Part shown: piece after piece, positions 16,904-26,905 of the stretch | How positions within the stretch are numbered: position 1 is the stretch's first letter | Layout of the letters: the number at the start of each line of letters is the position of its first letter | NCBI GenBank assembly: GCA_947627755.1 | Contig: CANQXD010000017.1 | Location: forward strand, 1 to 35,308 | Direction: 5' to 3' | Origin: an uncultured Clostridia bacterium | Lineage (GTDB): Bacteria; Bacillota; Clostridia; TANB77; CAG-508 | DNA: 35,308 nt | The notes under the pieces: model-generated | What the model was told of the DNA's origin: nothing | Databases searched by the model: none | Seen by the model: only the letters and a program-made list of their open reading frames with translations | Program-made: the position numbers and the translations under genes

Positions 16904-19640
16904 TTATTTTGCCTCATACCAATTGTTTGCCTCTGTTACTTCTACCTCTAATGGAACTGATAAACTAATTGCATTTTCCATTGCATTTTTTAAAATTTCT
17001 TTTGCTTTTTCTTTTTCTTCTATTTTCACTTCTAAGATTAGTTCGTCATGTACTTGCAAAATAATTTGAGCATCTAAATTTGTTTCTTTTAATTTTTGAT
17101 TTAAATTTACCATAGCAAGTTTCATAATATCGGCTGCTGTTCCTTGAATTGGTGTGTTCATAGCTGCTCTTGCACCAAACTGGCGAACCATATAATTGTT
17201 CGATTTTAACTCTGGTAAATATCTTCTTCTATGAAATAGCGTTTCAACATAGCCTTGTTCCTTCGCCTTTTCTACAATTTCGTTCATAAAAGTTTGAATT
17301 CCACTATATTTTTCCAAATATTGGTCAATATATTGTTTTGCTTGTTTTCTAGAAATTCCTAATTGTTCTGCTAAGCCAAAGTCGCTAATGCCATATACAA
17401 TTCCAAAATTAACTGCTTTTGCAGCACTTCTTTGTTCTTTTGTTACCTCTTCAATAGGAATGCCTAAAACCTTGGAGGCTGCTTGTCTGTGGATATCTTC
17501 TCCATCTTTAAATGCTTGTAACATTTGCTCGTCTTGTGATATATGTGCTAAAATTCTTAACTCAATTTGTGAATAATCTGCATCGATAAAAATATATCCT
17601 TCTTTTGGCTTAAAGACTTTTCTTAACCTTTTTCCTAATTCAAAACGGGTTGGAATGTTTTGCAAATTTGGCTCAGTTGAGCTAATTCTACCTGTTGCTG
17701 TAACTGTTTGATGAAAATAAGAATGAATACGTCCTGTTTTTGGATTCACATAAGGAAGTATTCCTTCTACATAAGTAGAATTTAACTTCATTAAACTTCT
17801 ATATTCTAATATTTTTTCTACAATAGGATGTTCTCTTTTTATTTTTTCTAAAGTATCTACATCAGTAGAATAGCCTTTTTTTGTCTTTTTCGAAGTAGTT
17901 AATTTTAGTTTTTCAAACAAAATAGTACCTAATTGTTGAGTAGAATTGATATTAAATTTCTCTCCTGCTAATTCATAAATTTCACTTGTTAATTTCTCTA
18001 TTTGTGCTTTTAATTCTTCTCCAAAAGAAATTAATTCTTCTTTATCTAAATACATTCCATTGTATTGCATTTTAGCAAGCACTTCTACAAGTGGCATTTC
18101 AATATCATTAAATAATGCTAAAGCATTTGCTTCTTCTAGCTTTTCTTTTAATATTTTTTCCAAGATTGCCATTTGATAAACAAGAAGGCTTCTTTCTTCT
18201 TTTCTTGCATCAGTAGTTAAAGTGTTATTTGTTTCAAATAAGTTCATCTGCTTGTTTTCATTTTGTGAAATACCTTTTTTTGCTAATACTTCGTCAATAT
18301 CCATTCCTACATATTGGCTAATTAAACTCTTTAATTGATACTGATTGGTTGTAGGGTTTAAAAGATAAGCTGCAATTTCAATGTCAAAATAAAGATTTTG
18401 CTCTGTAATATTTTGCTCTTTTAATAGAACATAATCTTCTCTTAGGTGATAACCTACTTTTTGAACCTTTTCATCTTCCATGATTTCTTTTAGGACTTGA
18501 ATATCATTTTCATTTTCTATATTACTATCATATACTACATTTTTTAGAAGTAGACTAAAAGAAACTATTTTCTTATGAATTCTTTTTTCGGATTCTTTTT
18601 CCTCTACTTTGTCTAAATAATAAACTAATTTTCCTTCTTGTTTTACTTGTTGTAATACTTCTTTCATTTCTTGTGAAGTAAGCGCTATTTCTTTTGTTTC
18701 AAAATTTTGAGTTTTTTCTTTTTCTTCAGAGATTTCATTTCTTTCTTCTCCGGCTTAAAGAAAAACGTTCAATATAGCGATTAAATCTTAATTTTTTAAA
18801 TTTTTCATATACTTTTGGCTTGTCCCATTCTTTGATTTTTAAGTCTTCTATAGTTTGTTCAATAGGAACTTCTAAATTAATAGTTCCTAGTGTTTTAGAA
18901 AGAAATGCTAAGTCTTTATTTTCTAGCATTTTTTCTCTTGTTTTTCCTTTAATGGTTTCTGCTTTTCCTTGTTCTAGTTCTTCATAAATTTTTTCAATGC
19001 TTCCGTAAGTTTGAATTAGGCTAAGTGCTGTTTTTTCTCCTACGCCTGGAACACCCGGAATATTGTCGGAAGTATCTCCTTGTAAACCTTTTACTTCAAT
19101 AAGTTGCACAGGCTCTAATCCATAAACTTCTTTTATTTTATTTTTGTCAAAGTCTTCTACTTCTGTTTTTCCTGCTTTTGTTCTAGGAATACGAACGATA
19201 ATATGGTCTGATGTTAATTGGAAAGTATCTCTATCTCCAGATAGAATAGTAACTTCTAAGCCTTCTTTTTCTCCTCTTTTGGAAAGTGTTCCTAGTACAT
19301 CGTCTGCCTCATAGCCTTCTTTTTCAATAATAGTAATATTCATATCTTTCAATATTTCTTTTATAATTGGCATTTGAGAAGCAAGTTCATCTGGCATACC
19401 ATGGCGATTTGCTTTATACCCTTCGTACATTTTATGTCTTGCTGTTGGTGCTTTCAGGTCAAAGGCAACTGCTATATATTCTGGTTCTAAATCTTCTAAT
19501 ATTTTAAATAGTATTGATAAAAAGCCATATACCGCATTAGTATAGGTTCCATCTTCTGTCATTAACATTTTGGAACCCATAATGCCATAAAAAGCTCTAT
19601 TCATAATACTATTTCCATCTACTAAAACAAGTCTTTTCAA
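16904..19640 (-). CDS. polA: DNA polymerase I, interrupted by a CGG +1 shift site
   Basis: Joined across one +1 shift it has 911 residues, normal for PolA, which fills gaps and removes RNA primers. Residues 1-296 are the 5' nuclease (VDGNSIMNRAFYG, EADDVLGTL, GDRDTFQL, KGLQGDTSDNIPGVPGVG). The exonuclease-like domain that follows lacks the acidic proofreading residues, as in Bacillus-type PolI. Polymerase motif A (DADYSQIELR, Asp about 686), motif B (RSAAKAVNFGIVYG) and motif C (QVHDELI) are intact. At 18752 the zero frame reads TTA AGC CGG AGA and stops after five more residues. Skipping one base gives L-S-G-E-E-R-N-E and an open frame through the linker. Failure to shift would release a free 302-residue 5' nuclease. 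The start is TTG after GAAGGGAAG. Confidence 0.92.
18750..18752 (-). other. CGG +1 shift site in polA
   Basis: The coding strand reads AGC CGG AGA AGA AAG AAA TGA. Skipping one base reads AGC GGA GAA GAA AGA AAT and stays open into the Klenow part. It lies exactly between the 5' nuclease and the rest of PolA. Confidence 0.9.
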
Positions 19641-19702
19641 AGCGTTTTCTTCCCTTCTTATTTTATTTATGATTTATTGTGATTATAAGTATTATATCAT
19701 AA

Positions 19703-21196
19703 CTACTTATTTTTCATTTTATTTACAATTACTAAAACAAACATTACTACAGTAAATATGATTAGTATTTTCTCTATAAGATAACTTTCTCCTGTTTGTG
19801 GTATTACGTTTGGTGCAACTGTATTATCTTTATTTTGTAAATTATTTTCTTCTGGTTTTGTTGTTTGTGGAGTATTTTTATTAGGTTCATTTTCATTTGG
19901 TTTTGTTTGTTCTGGACTATTTTTATTAGGTTCATTTTCATCTGTTTTATTTTCTCCATTATTTGGATTATTTTGCTCTTGCTTATCTAAATCGTCTTTT
20001 TCTGGCTGTTTATATTCTTCTAGCATTACTTTCATATATGCTATTTCTAATTCATCTAAATCTTTATTATTTTTTTGATATGTAAAAGTTTTAGTAGCCA
20101 TAAAATTTTCATTTTTTATTGTTAATGTGTACTCTTTTCCATATTCTAATCCATAGAAACTAATAATATGTTCTTCTTTTTCATTATGATATCCATGTAT
20201 AGGTTCAAATGTAGTATTGTTAATAGTAACTGTTGCCTCTTTTACATTAATATTTTTTCCATTTATATAAGGATATACTTCTAATTCATATTTATTTTCA
20301 ATTCCTGTTTTTGTATCTCTTTCTAATAATTCAAGTAGTGGTTTATAATAATGGTATGATATTCCTAAATTTTCATAATTATATTTTTGCTTTATTGCAT
20401 TTAAAGTATCTATACATTTTTGTAAGCCATCAGGATAAAATGTGTCTTCTTCTCCTACTGTACCATATTTAGGATTTTGAACTTCTGCTATTGATACTAT
20501 TTTTATATTATGCTTTTTTGCTATTTCGACTTCCTCATCTATATTCTCCATAATTGTTTCTTTAAAATAGTTCATAAAAGCGATATGGTCATAGTTATAA
20601 TTCATTAAATCTTCCAATACTTCTTCTGACAATTTATTTAACCATACTGGAAGAGCCATTGAATATTCAAGTCCATGGTTATTTGCATAATCACAGCATT
20701 TTTTTGTATTTTCTGTAAAAATTTTGAATAATTCTAATTGTCTATCATAATCACCGCTTTGATAGTCATCTGTTAAATAAAATTCTACATCTAAGCTAAC
20801 GCCTTTTAATTTATATTCTAAAATTTGGTTAAGTTTATATGCTTGATTAATTAAACTTGTTACGTGATTCATATCTCCTGTAGTAAGCCAATCTCTTGCT
20901 CCATCTAATAAAAATACATCTAAATTATATTGTTTTGCAAACTCCATAATTTGTTTTAGCCTGTCAATTTCTGAATTATTAGAAGGTTTTTGAATATATA
21001 AGGTATTTACTTTTAAATATTCTACTTCGTCTTTTAATTTTGATAGATTAAAATCTCCTATCTCCCAACAATATAATGAAACTATTTGCTCATTGTCTTC
21101 TTTGGCCAATACTGTTGTTGGAAAAGAAATAATACTAGTATATATTATTGCTATTAAAAGTATTAGCATTATTTTTATTTTTATATTATGAAACAT
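19703..21196 (-). CDS. secreted wall-anchored TIM-barrel-like protein
   Basis: About 497 residues. A signal peptide (hydrophobic about residues 8-25, ending near VLA) leads to a domain of about 270 residues. Its alternating strand/helix pattern (IVSLYCWEIGDF, VNTLYIQKP, LDVFLLDGARDW, LKGVSLDVEFYL, YDHIAFMNYFK) resembles a glycosidase-type barrel. No catalytic pair can be assigned. A beta-rich domain follows, then a low-complexity linker with ENEPNKN repeats. The C-terminus has VIPQTGES, a hydrophobic helix and KMKNK: a sortase-type sorting signal with IPQTG in place of LPXTG. I place the start at 21196 because the AGGAGA site lies inside the longer reading. It slightly overlaps queH upstream and is probably cotranscribed. 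Confidence 0.7.
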   Translation of the reverse strand: MFHNIKIKIMLILLIAIIYTSIISFPTTVLAKEDNEQIVSLYCWEIGDFNLSKLKDEVEYLKVNTLYIQKPSNNSEIDRLKQIMEFAKQYNLDVFLLDGARDWLTTGDMNHVTSLINQAYKLNQILEYKLKGVSLDVEFYLTDDYQSGDYDRQLELFKIFTENTKKCCDYANNHGLEYSMALPVWLNKLSEEVLEDLMNYNYDHIAFMNYFKETIMENIDEEVEIAKKHNIKIVSIAEVQNPKYGTVGEEDTFYPDGLQKCIDTLNAIKQKYNYENLGISYHYYKPLLELLERDTKTGIENKYELEVYPYINGKNINVKEATVTINNTTFEPIHGYHNEKEEHIISFYGLEYGKEYTLTIKNENFMATKTFTYQKNNKDLDELEIAYMKVMLEEYKQPEKDDLDKQEQNNPNNGENKTDENEPNKNSPEQTKPNENEPNKNTPQTTKPEENNLQNKDNTVAPNVIPQTGESYLIEKILIIFTVVMFVLVIVNKMKNK

Positions 21197-21209
21197 AAAT
21201 ATATTTCTC

Positions 21210-21890
21210 CTATTCATTTTTTAAATCTTCTGCTTTGTACACATTATAACCTTCGTAATTATAACTTGCATCTATGCCTTTCATATAAACTTCTCTATCA
21301 TTTATTTTATCTGTTAAGGCTTCTTTTAATAAAAATTTTATTTCTATATCTTTTTCTATGTGGGTTTTATATCTATCTTCCTCCGAAAATACACAACCAC
21401 AATACTTTTGCATATATAAACCAAGTTCTCTTGCTTTTGCTTGTCCTTCTCTAAAACCAACACGAAAATCACGATACAAAAAGTTTAAACCATACTCTTT
21501 TGCTATTTTTTCTCCCATTTCTTTTAAAAGTTCATGCTTTTGGTAAGGGCTTACAAGTAGAGTAGTGGTAATAGTGTCAAAACCATGTTCTTTAGCATAT
21601 TTTGCAGTTTGCTCTAAACGAACTTTGTAACAATAATTTTGGCAACGATTTGGTAAATCGGATATTACATTTTTGCAAAATTCATCTAAACCATATTCAT
21701 CTTTAAAAATGGCTTCTACTCCTATTTGCTTAGTATATTCTTTTAAGCAGTCTCTCCTTGCTTTATATTCCATATAAGGGTGAATATTTGGGTTATACCA
21801 AAAAATAGTCGGCTCTATGCCCTCGCTTCTTAAAGAATCTATACAATATACGCTACATGGAGCGCAACAAGTATGCATTAATAATTTCAT
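21210..21890 (-). CDS. queH: epoxyqueuosine reductase QueH
   Basis: 226 residues. QueH is the non-cobalamin enzyme that reduces epoxyqueuosine to queuosine in tRNA. The signature is the N-terminal LMHTCCAPCSVYC, with the adjacent cysteines near residues 8-9, plus NRCQNYCYKVR and YCGCVFSE, which supply the metal and iron-sulfur ligands. AAGGAAG precedes the ATG. The stop overlaps the beginning of the next gene. In some Clostridia queH lies near ruvB; here the two are separated by a block of membrane glycosyltransferase-like genes. Confidence 0.93.
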   Translation of the reverse strand: MKLLMHTCCAPCSVYCIDSLRSEGIEPTIFWYNPNIHPYMEYKARRDCLKEYTKQIGVEAIFKDEYGLDEFCKNVISDLPNRCQNYCYKVRLEQTAKYAKEHGFDTITTTLLVSPYQKHELLKEMGEKIAKEYGLNFLYRDFRVGFREGQAKARELGLYMQKYCGCVFSEEDRYKTHIEKDIEIKFLLKEALTDKINDREVYMKGIDASYNYEGYNVYKAEDLKNE

Positions 21891-21934
21891 TTTTGTTATC
21901 TTCCTTTTCTATGTAAATTTTTATTGTATTTTAC

Positions 21935-23695
21935 CTATTTATGATATTTTGCAAAAATTCCTGCCTCATTTTGATACAGAATTTCTATATGTTTTGTATT
22001 TATTAAATAATATATTATTTGATTTGGTACTTCTTTATTTAATACTACTAAATATTGGTATTTTCCATTATTCCAATTTTCTATTTTTTCTAATATATTA
22101 GGAAAAATTGTGTCATAGTATCCTGTTAATGCTTGTAACCACCTTTCTTGAGTATTAGTTCCAACAAATAAAAAATCTTTTCTTTCTTTCCATTCATTTT
22201 CAAATTCCTTTTCAGATACTGCTAATATATTTAACTCTTCTTTTGAAACAAAAGGAGTATCTAATAACATATTAGTTTTATTAAAGGTGTATATTTGCAT
22301 TATATCACTTACGCTTTCTTTTTCTTTTCCCTCTGGCTGAATATAAGAATTTATAAAAATGCAAGATAAACAAAAAGAAAATAAATAAAAGAAAACAAAT
22401 CCATTAGCTAAATATCTTTTCCAGTTATTTTGTTTCAATAGTTTTATTATACCACAAATATTGGTAAAAAATAGTAAAAACCACAATATGTAATAGTTTT
22501 TATAAAAATAATATTGAGAACATAATTTTAAATAAGTACCTAACGCTACTAATACAAAAAATACTGTAAATAATGTATAAATACTTTTTTCAAATACTTT
22601 ACCTTTTTCTTTCATTATACTAATTAAATAATAAATAGTAAATGGTAAAAATAAAATTATATTTGACCAATTATTTTTATAAATCCATCCATCTAGCTGA
22701 ATTCCTAATACAGTAGTTTCTTTTGCTCTTTCTATAATACTTATATGACTTCCCATAAGTCCTGTTACAATAAGAGCCACTAAAACAAATAAGAAAAATT
22801 GTATTTTATTTCTATTATTTTTATATTCTGCAATTAAGTATATTAATTCTGCTAAATATACTACAGGGCAAAATAAGCAATAAGAAAAAATTAATCCTAA
22901 GTTAAAAAGTGATAATATAAGTATTTTATACATTTCTTTTATTTCTTTATTTGGCATAATATGTAGGAAAAACTCAAAAATAGCCATAAAGTATAGAATT
23001 CCAATTAGTAGATAATGAAATCCACTAATAAATGCATTTAAAGGATATCCTATCATATAAAAAATAAGAAATAAAATACTAATTATTGATTTATCTTTAA
23101 TGCAAAAATATCCTACCACTCCTATTAGAAAATAAATACAAGCTTCCCACAAAATATAGATTCTATATAATGAAATACTCCCCATCCATGGTCTTAGTAT
23201 TTTAAATAAAATTCCTACATTCACATAGCCCATTGGCATCTGTGAAGTTGCAGTAGTAGAATTTTCTTTTACTTTATGAAATAATGCTGTATTTTCCGAA
23301 AATTCTCTTGCTGCTTTATAATGTTGCATTGCATCCATACTAAGATAACGAATTCTTGTAAGAAAACGAAAATTAATTGCAACCATTAAAAGTACAACAA
23401 ATAATATGATACAAGTAATTAAAATGTCTTTTTTACTAATATAATATTTTTGTATTTGCATCTTTTTTATTGTATATGCAATTATAATTATGCTTAATAT
23501 AAAATTAATAATCGAAAGACTTGTTAAGGTAATTGGTATATTAACAAAGGTCAAGCAATAACATACTAGCGTATTATACGCTAATATTCCAATAATTAAT
23601 ATAACTAATGTTTTTATTATATTTATTTTTTCTTTTGTTTTTGGAACAAATATAAGCAAAAGAAATAATAAAATGCTAGAAATACAATACAACAT
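21935..23695 (-). CDS. polytopic GT-C-like membrane protein (paralogue A)
   Basis: 586 residues with about 12-13 hydrophobic segments and a C-terminal soluble tail of about 100 residues. It is clearly paralogous to the protein at 25175-26890. They share a first outer loop with RYLSMDAMQHYKAAREF, the YVNVGILFK segment, GYPLNAFISGFHYLLIG, and a tail with LFVGTNTQERWLQALTGYYD. The acidic residues in the first large outer loop fit the GT-C fold, whose members transfer sugars from polyprenyl-phosphate donors. Donor and acceptor are unknown. It starts four bases after the preceding gene, indicating an operon. Confidence 0.65.
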   Translation of the reverse strand: MLYCISSILLFLLLIFVPKTKEKINIIKTLVILIIGILAYNTLVCYCLTFVNIPITLTSLSIINFILSIIIIAYTIKKMQIQKYYISKKDILITCIILFVVLLMVAINFRFLTRIRYLSMDAMQHYKAAREFSENTALFHKVKENSTTATSQMPMGYVNVGILFKILRPWMGSISLYRIYILWEACIYFLIGVVGYFCIKDKSIISILFLIFYMIGYPLNAFISGFHYLLIGILYFMAIFEFFLHIMPNKEIKEMYKILILSLFNLGLIFSYCLFCPVVYLAELIYLIAEYKNNRNKIQFFLFVLVALIVTGLMGSHISIIERAKETTVLGIQLDGWIYKNNWSNIILFLPFTIYYLISIMKEKGKVFEKSIYTLFTVFFVLVALGTYLKLCSQYYFYKNYYILWFLLFFTNICGIIKLLKQNNWKRYLANGFVFFYLFSFCLSCIFINSYIQPEGKEKESVSDIMQIYTFNKTNMLLDTPFVSKEELNILAVSEKEFENEWKERKDFLFVGTNTQERWLQALTGYYDTIFPNILEKIENWNNGKYQYLVVLNKEVPNQIIYYLINTKHIEILYQNEAGIFAKYHK

Positions 23696-23699
23696 AATT

Positions 23700-25154
23700 T
23701 TACCTACTCCATTTTTTCTGTGCTACACTTTTTCTTTTTATTTCATTTGCTACAAATAAAATTGCTAGTGTAAATATCATAATCATTAAATAAGGAATTC
23801 CTACTGTTTCATCATCTACTTTAGTTGCATAAGTAATAGCATAAGAGTTTATGGCTCCAAGTGATAAATATAGGCTTGCTCGAATCATTTTTGCCTTTTG
23901 CCATATTAACGTTGGAAATAGCCAAATAATATACCATGGGTTAAAGTTTGTAATTAAAATAAAGGTAAAAATTAGTAAGAAGTTTTGGTATGTTTTCATT
24001 GTATTTCCAAAAGTAATAGTTTTTTGTTTATTTACAAAAAGCTTAAATATAATTGCAAAATAGATTATTGCAAAAATTCCTAACGCAAATATTTTTAAAA
24101 TAGATAATATTGTTTCATTTCCTTGTAATAAATACCATAGTATTAAAAAGATAGAACGTCCATATTTATTTTGTTGAACAAAAATACCAGAAAATACTTG
24201 TAAATCTCGTACATAAATTAAATAGAATACTGCTAGTAAAGCAACAAATTCTATAGCATATATTATAGTTTTCTTTATTTTGTAAGAAAGTTCTTCTTTT
24301 CTTAATGCATAACAAATAAGAAATGGTAATAATAAAATGCTTAAATATTTTATACCTGTTGCAATTGCAATACTTGCAACTGCAAGTGCTATATTATTTC
24401 TGTTTTTTACAAAATAAATTGCAAGTAAAATAAAAAATACTAAGAAAATATCATTATGCACGTTAGATAAAAATTCAAACAATATAAATGGATTCAATCC
24501 AAATAATGCCACAAAAAATTTCTTTTTAGTTATTTTATGTATTAATACATTGCACCCCATAAATATTAAAAAAGATGCAATTTTAAATATAAATAGTGCA
24601 AGTGTAATGTTTCCAAACGAAAAAGAAGTAAAAAACCTGCATAGTAGGCTCCAAACTGGACCATATACTACTGGCTCCTCTCTCCAACACCTTGCCACTT
24701 TTCCTAACATTTCGTCTAAGCCATGCTCATTTGTAACGTCTTGCACAGAAGTATAATAAGGGTTTTCATGGTAATGTGAATCCACCCAACCATTTCCAAT
24801 ATATGAATAAACATCTAAACTTGTTGTAGGAATAATAATGCTAAATAAAATTCCTACTATTGCAATAAAAATAAACATTTTCTTTTTATTTTGAAATACT
24901 TTATTTACATTTTTTAATATAGCAAAATATAAGAAAAATAGAGTAAAAAATAAAGCAAGATAAATAAGTGCATTCATATAATAGTGTGCCATATTGTTTC
25001 CTTTTGTAAATGTGTAAGTAAATACTTGTGTAAAATAATATACTGTTTTATTTTTTATAAGATAATTTATAGAAGGAATGGCAAATAAAATGCTGAAATA
25101 TAAATAGCATATTGTTAATAATGGTATAATTTTTGTATTTTTCTTTGCTTCCAT
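23700..25154 (-). CDS. GT-C polyprenol-phosphate mannosyltransferase-like protein
   Basis: 484 residues with about 12 hydrophobic segments. The first large outer loop contains TTSLDVYSYIGNGWVDSHYHENPYY, and YGPVWSLLC and NVHNDIFLVFFILLAIY follow. These motifs are found in GT87-like and alpha-1,6-mannosyltransferase-like GT-C enzymes, where the loop Asp is catalytic. Sugar specificity is not predictable. GGGAA stands before the ATG. It lies between the two paralogous membrane genes, with 4- and 20-base gaps, so all three are very likely cotranscribed. Confidence 0.7.
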   Translation of the reverse strand: MEAKKNTKIIPLLTICYLYFSILFAIPSINYLIKNKTVYYFTQVFTYTFTKGNNMAHYYMNALIYLALFFTLFFLYFAILKNVNKVFQNKKKMFIFIAIVGILFSIIIPTTSLDVYSYIGNGWVDSHYHENPYYTSVQDVTNEHGLDEMLGKVARCWREEPVVYGPVWSLLCRFFTSFSFGNITLALFIFKIASFLIFMGCNVLIHKITKKKFFVALFGLNPFILFEFLSNVHNDIFLVFFILLAIYFVKNRNNIALAVASIAIATGIKYLSILLLPFLICYALRKEELSYKIKKTIIYAIEFVALLAVFYLIYVRDLQVFSGIFVQQNKYGRSIFLILWYLLQGNETILSILKIFALGIFAIIYFAIIFKLFVNKQKTITFGNTMKTYQNFLLIFTFILITNFNPWYIIWLFPTLIWQKAKMIRASLYLSLGAINSYAITYATKVDDETVGIPYLMIMIFTLAILFVANEIKRKSVAQKKWSR

Positions 25155-25174
25155 TTTTTAATTCCCTTCTTATC

Positions 25175-26890
25175 TTAATTTTGAATCTGTTTGTATATTT
25201 TAGCGTGCTCTGTAGAATATAATAAATTTGCATTTTCTAATTGGCAACCATCTTTTACTGTTTTATATGTATCTGAATTTTCAAAACATACTAAATAAGA
25301 TATTTCACCTTGATTCCATTTTCGTATATATTCCCAGTGGTTCGCCTTTTCTAAAGGATAACGATTGTAATATTGAAACATAGAGCGAATCCATGCTTCT
25401 TGCATAAAATCTCCGATAAATAAAATATTGTTTTCTTCTTTGTCTAATAAATTATTTTCTTTAATATAAGCAAGAATTTTAATATCATCTTGAATTAAAT
25501 TTTCTTTTGCCTCTATTAAATAAAGGTTTTCTTCATAAATATCAAATATTGGTAAAATATTACTTTGCCTTATCATAGTAATTGTTAATAACAAGAAATA
25601 TACGGTAAAATACTTATATTTTTCTATAAATTCTATCAAACCATAAAAGAAAAATAAAAGCAGTATTTCCCATAAAATATAAGCATTTTTATAAAAATAA
25701 TATTCCGAAATAATTTTTAGTTTTGTACTACCATATAAAAGTATCATATACGCAATTAAAATAAGAAAATAGAATAATTTAAAATCTATATTTTTTTCTT
25801 TTATTTGATTATATATAAAATATACTACAAAAGGCAAAAAGAAAATAATATTAATCAATAAATTTTTATATATGTACCCTTCAATTGCAAGGCTTTTTAC
25901 ATATCCTACATTTGGTAATATAAAAAATAGAATTGCCATAATACCAGGAATAACAAGAGTTATAATTGTATTTATTATAAATTGTTTTTCTAATATTTTG
26001 TGATGCTCTTTATAGCTAATATAACCCTCATATATAAAAATTGCTAGATAAGCTACTGGTGCAAATAATGTGTAAGAAAATATAACACCTGTATTTAATA
26101 AAAATTTGCATAAAATATTGTTGCTATCTTTTATATAAGTCATTATATAGATAATACCACTTATCATTAAACAACCTATACCTAAATAGTAGAAACCATT
26201 TAATAAGTTATTTAATGGGTATCCTATTAAATATATAATTGTAATTATTATTCCTAATATAATCTGCCATTTTTTATTTATTTTTTCTTTCATTATAAAG
26301 TAAAATAATATACCACTAAAGCAAAAAACAATACTATCAAATAATAAGAAAATTTTATAGAAATTAATTTCTCCTACAAATGGTGCAAATGTTTTAAATA
26401 AAATACCTACATTAACATAAGCAATTGGTATCATTTGTTTTGTGGTTTCTGTTCCTTGTGTTTTATTTAACATTTTATCATTTTCATAAAATTCTCTTGC
26501 AGAAATATAATGAATACTGGCATCTGTAGAATAATAGCGGATATTTTCTAAGTTTCCTATATCTTTGTAAATAATAAAGGAGGCTACTAGCAGTATAATT
26601 AAAGTAATAAGTGCATCTGTTTTTGTAATAGAAAATTTTTGCAAACCTTTTTTCCTTAAATAAAATATAAGTAACATACTAAAAATAACGTTACAAATAC
26701 TTAGGTTAACCAATGTAATTGGAATTGTAATAACGCTAAATAACAAACAAATAACTACTTGGTATGCTAATAAACATATAAATGTAATAATGATACTAGG
26801 TAAAATATCTATTTTATTTTCTGATTTCTTTAGTATTAAAAATAGTATAAATACCACTAAAATACTAATTATATAACAAATACTATTCAT
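25175..26890 (-). CDS. polytopic GT-C-like membrane protein (paralogue B)
   Basis: 571 residues with about 12 hydrophobic segments and a soluble C-terminal tail. It matches the 21935-23695 protein along its length: RYYSTDASIHYISAREFYEN, YVNVGILFKTFAPF, GYPLNNLLNGFYYLGIG, and the tail LFIGDFMQEAWIRSMFQYYN. The two therefore arose by duplication and probably act on related sugars. A GT-C glycosyltransferase role is inferred from topology and the acidic outer-loop residues. AAAGGAGC precedes the ATG, and the upstream gene ends 15 bases away. Confidence 0.65.
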   Translation of the reverse strand: MNSICYIISILVVFILFLILKKSENKIDILPSIIITFICLLAYQVVICLLFSVITIPITLVNLSICNVIFSMLLIFYLRKKGLQKFSITKTDALITLIILLVASFIIYKDIGNLENIRYYSTDASIHYISAREFYENDKMLNKTQGTETTKQMIPIAYVNVGILFKTFAPFVGEINFYKIFLLFDSIVFCFSGILFYFIMKEKINKKWQIILGIIITIIYLIGYPLNNLLNGFYYLGIGCLMISGIIYIMTYIKDSNNILCKFLLNTGVIFSYTLFAPVAYLAIFIYEGYISYKEHHKILEKQFIINTIITLVIPGIMAILFFILPNVGYVKSLAIEGYIYKNLLINIIFFLPFVVYFIYNQIKEKNIDFKLFYFLILIAYMILLYGSTKLKIISEYYFYKNAYILWEILLLFFFYGLIEFIEKYKYFTVYFLLLTITMIRQSNILPIFDIYEENLYLIEAKENLIQDDIKILAYIKENNLLDKEENNILFIGDFMQEAWIRSMFQYYNRYPLEKANHWEYIRKWNQGEISYLVCFENSDTYKTVKDGCQLENANLLYSTEHAKIYKQIQN

Positions 26891-26905
26891 CTTTTGCTCC
26901 TTTAA

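Noticed and set aside
19860..19960. CRISPR-like repeats
   Set aside because: The repeats encode the ENEPNKN linker of the wall protein and have no spacer structure. No CRISPR array was seen in the window.
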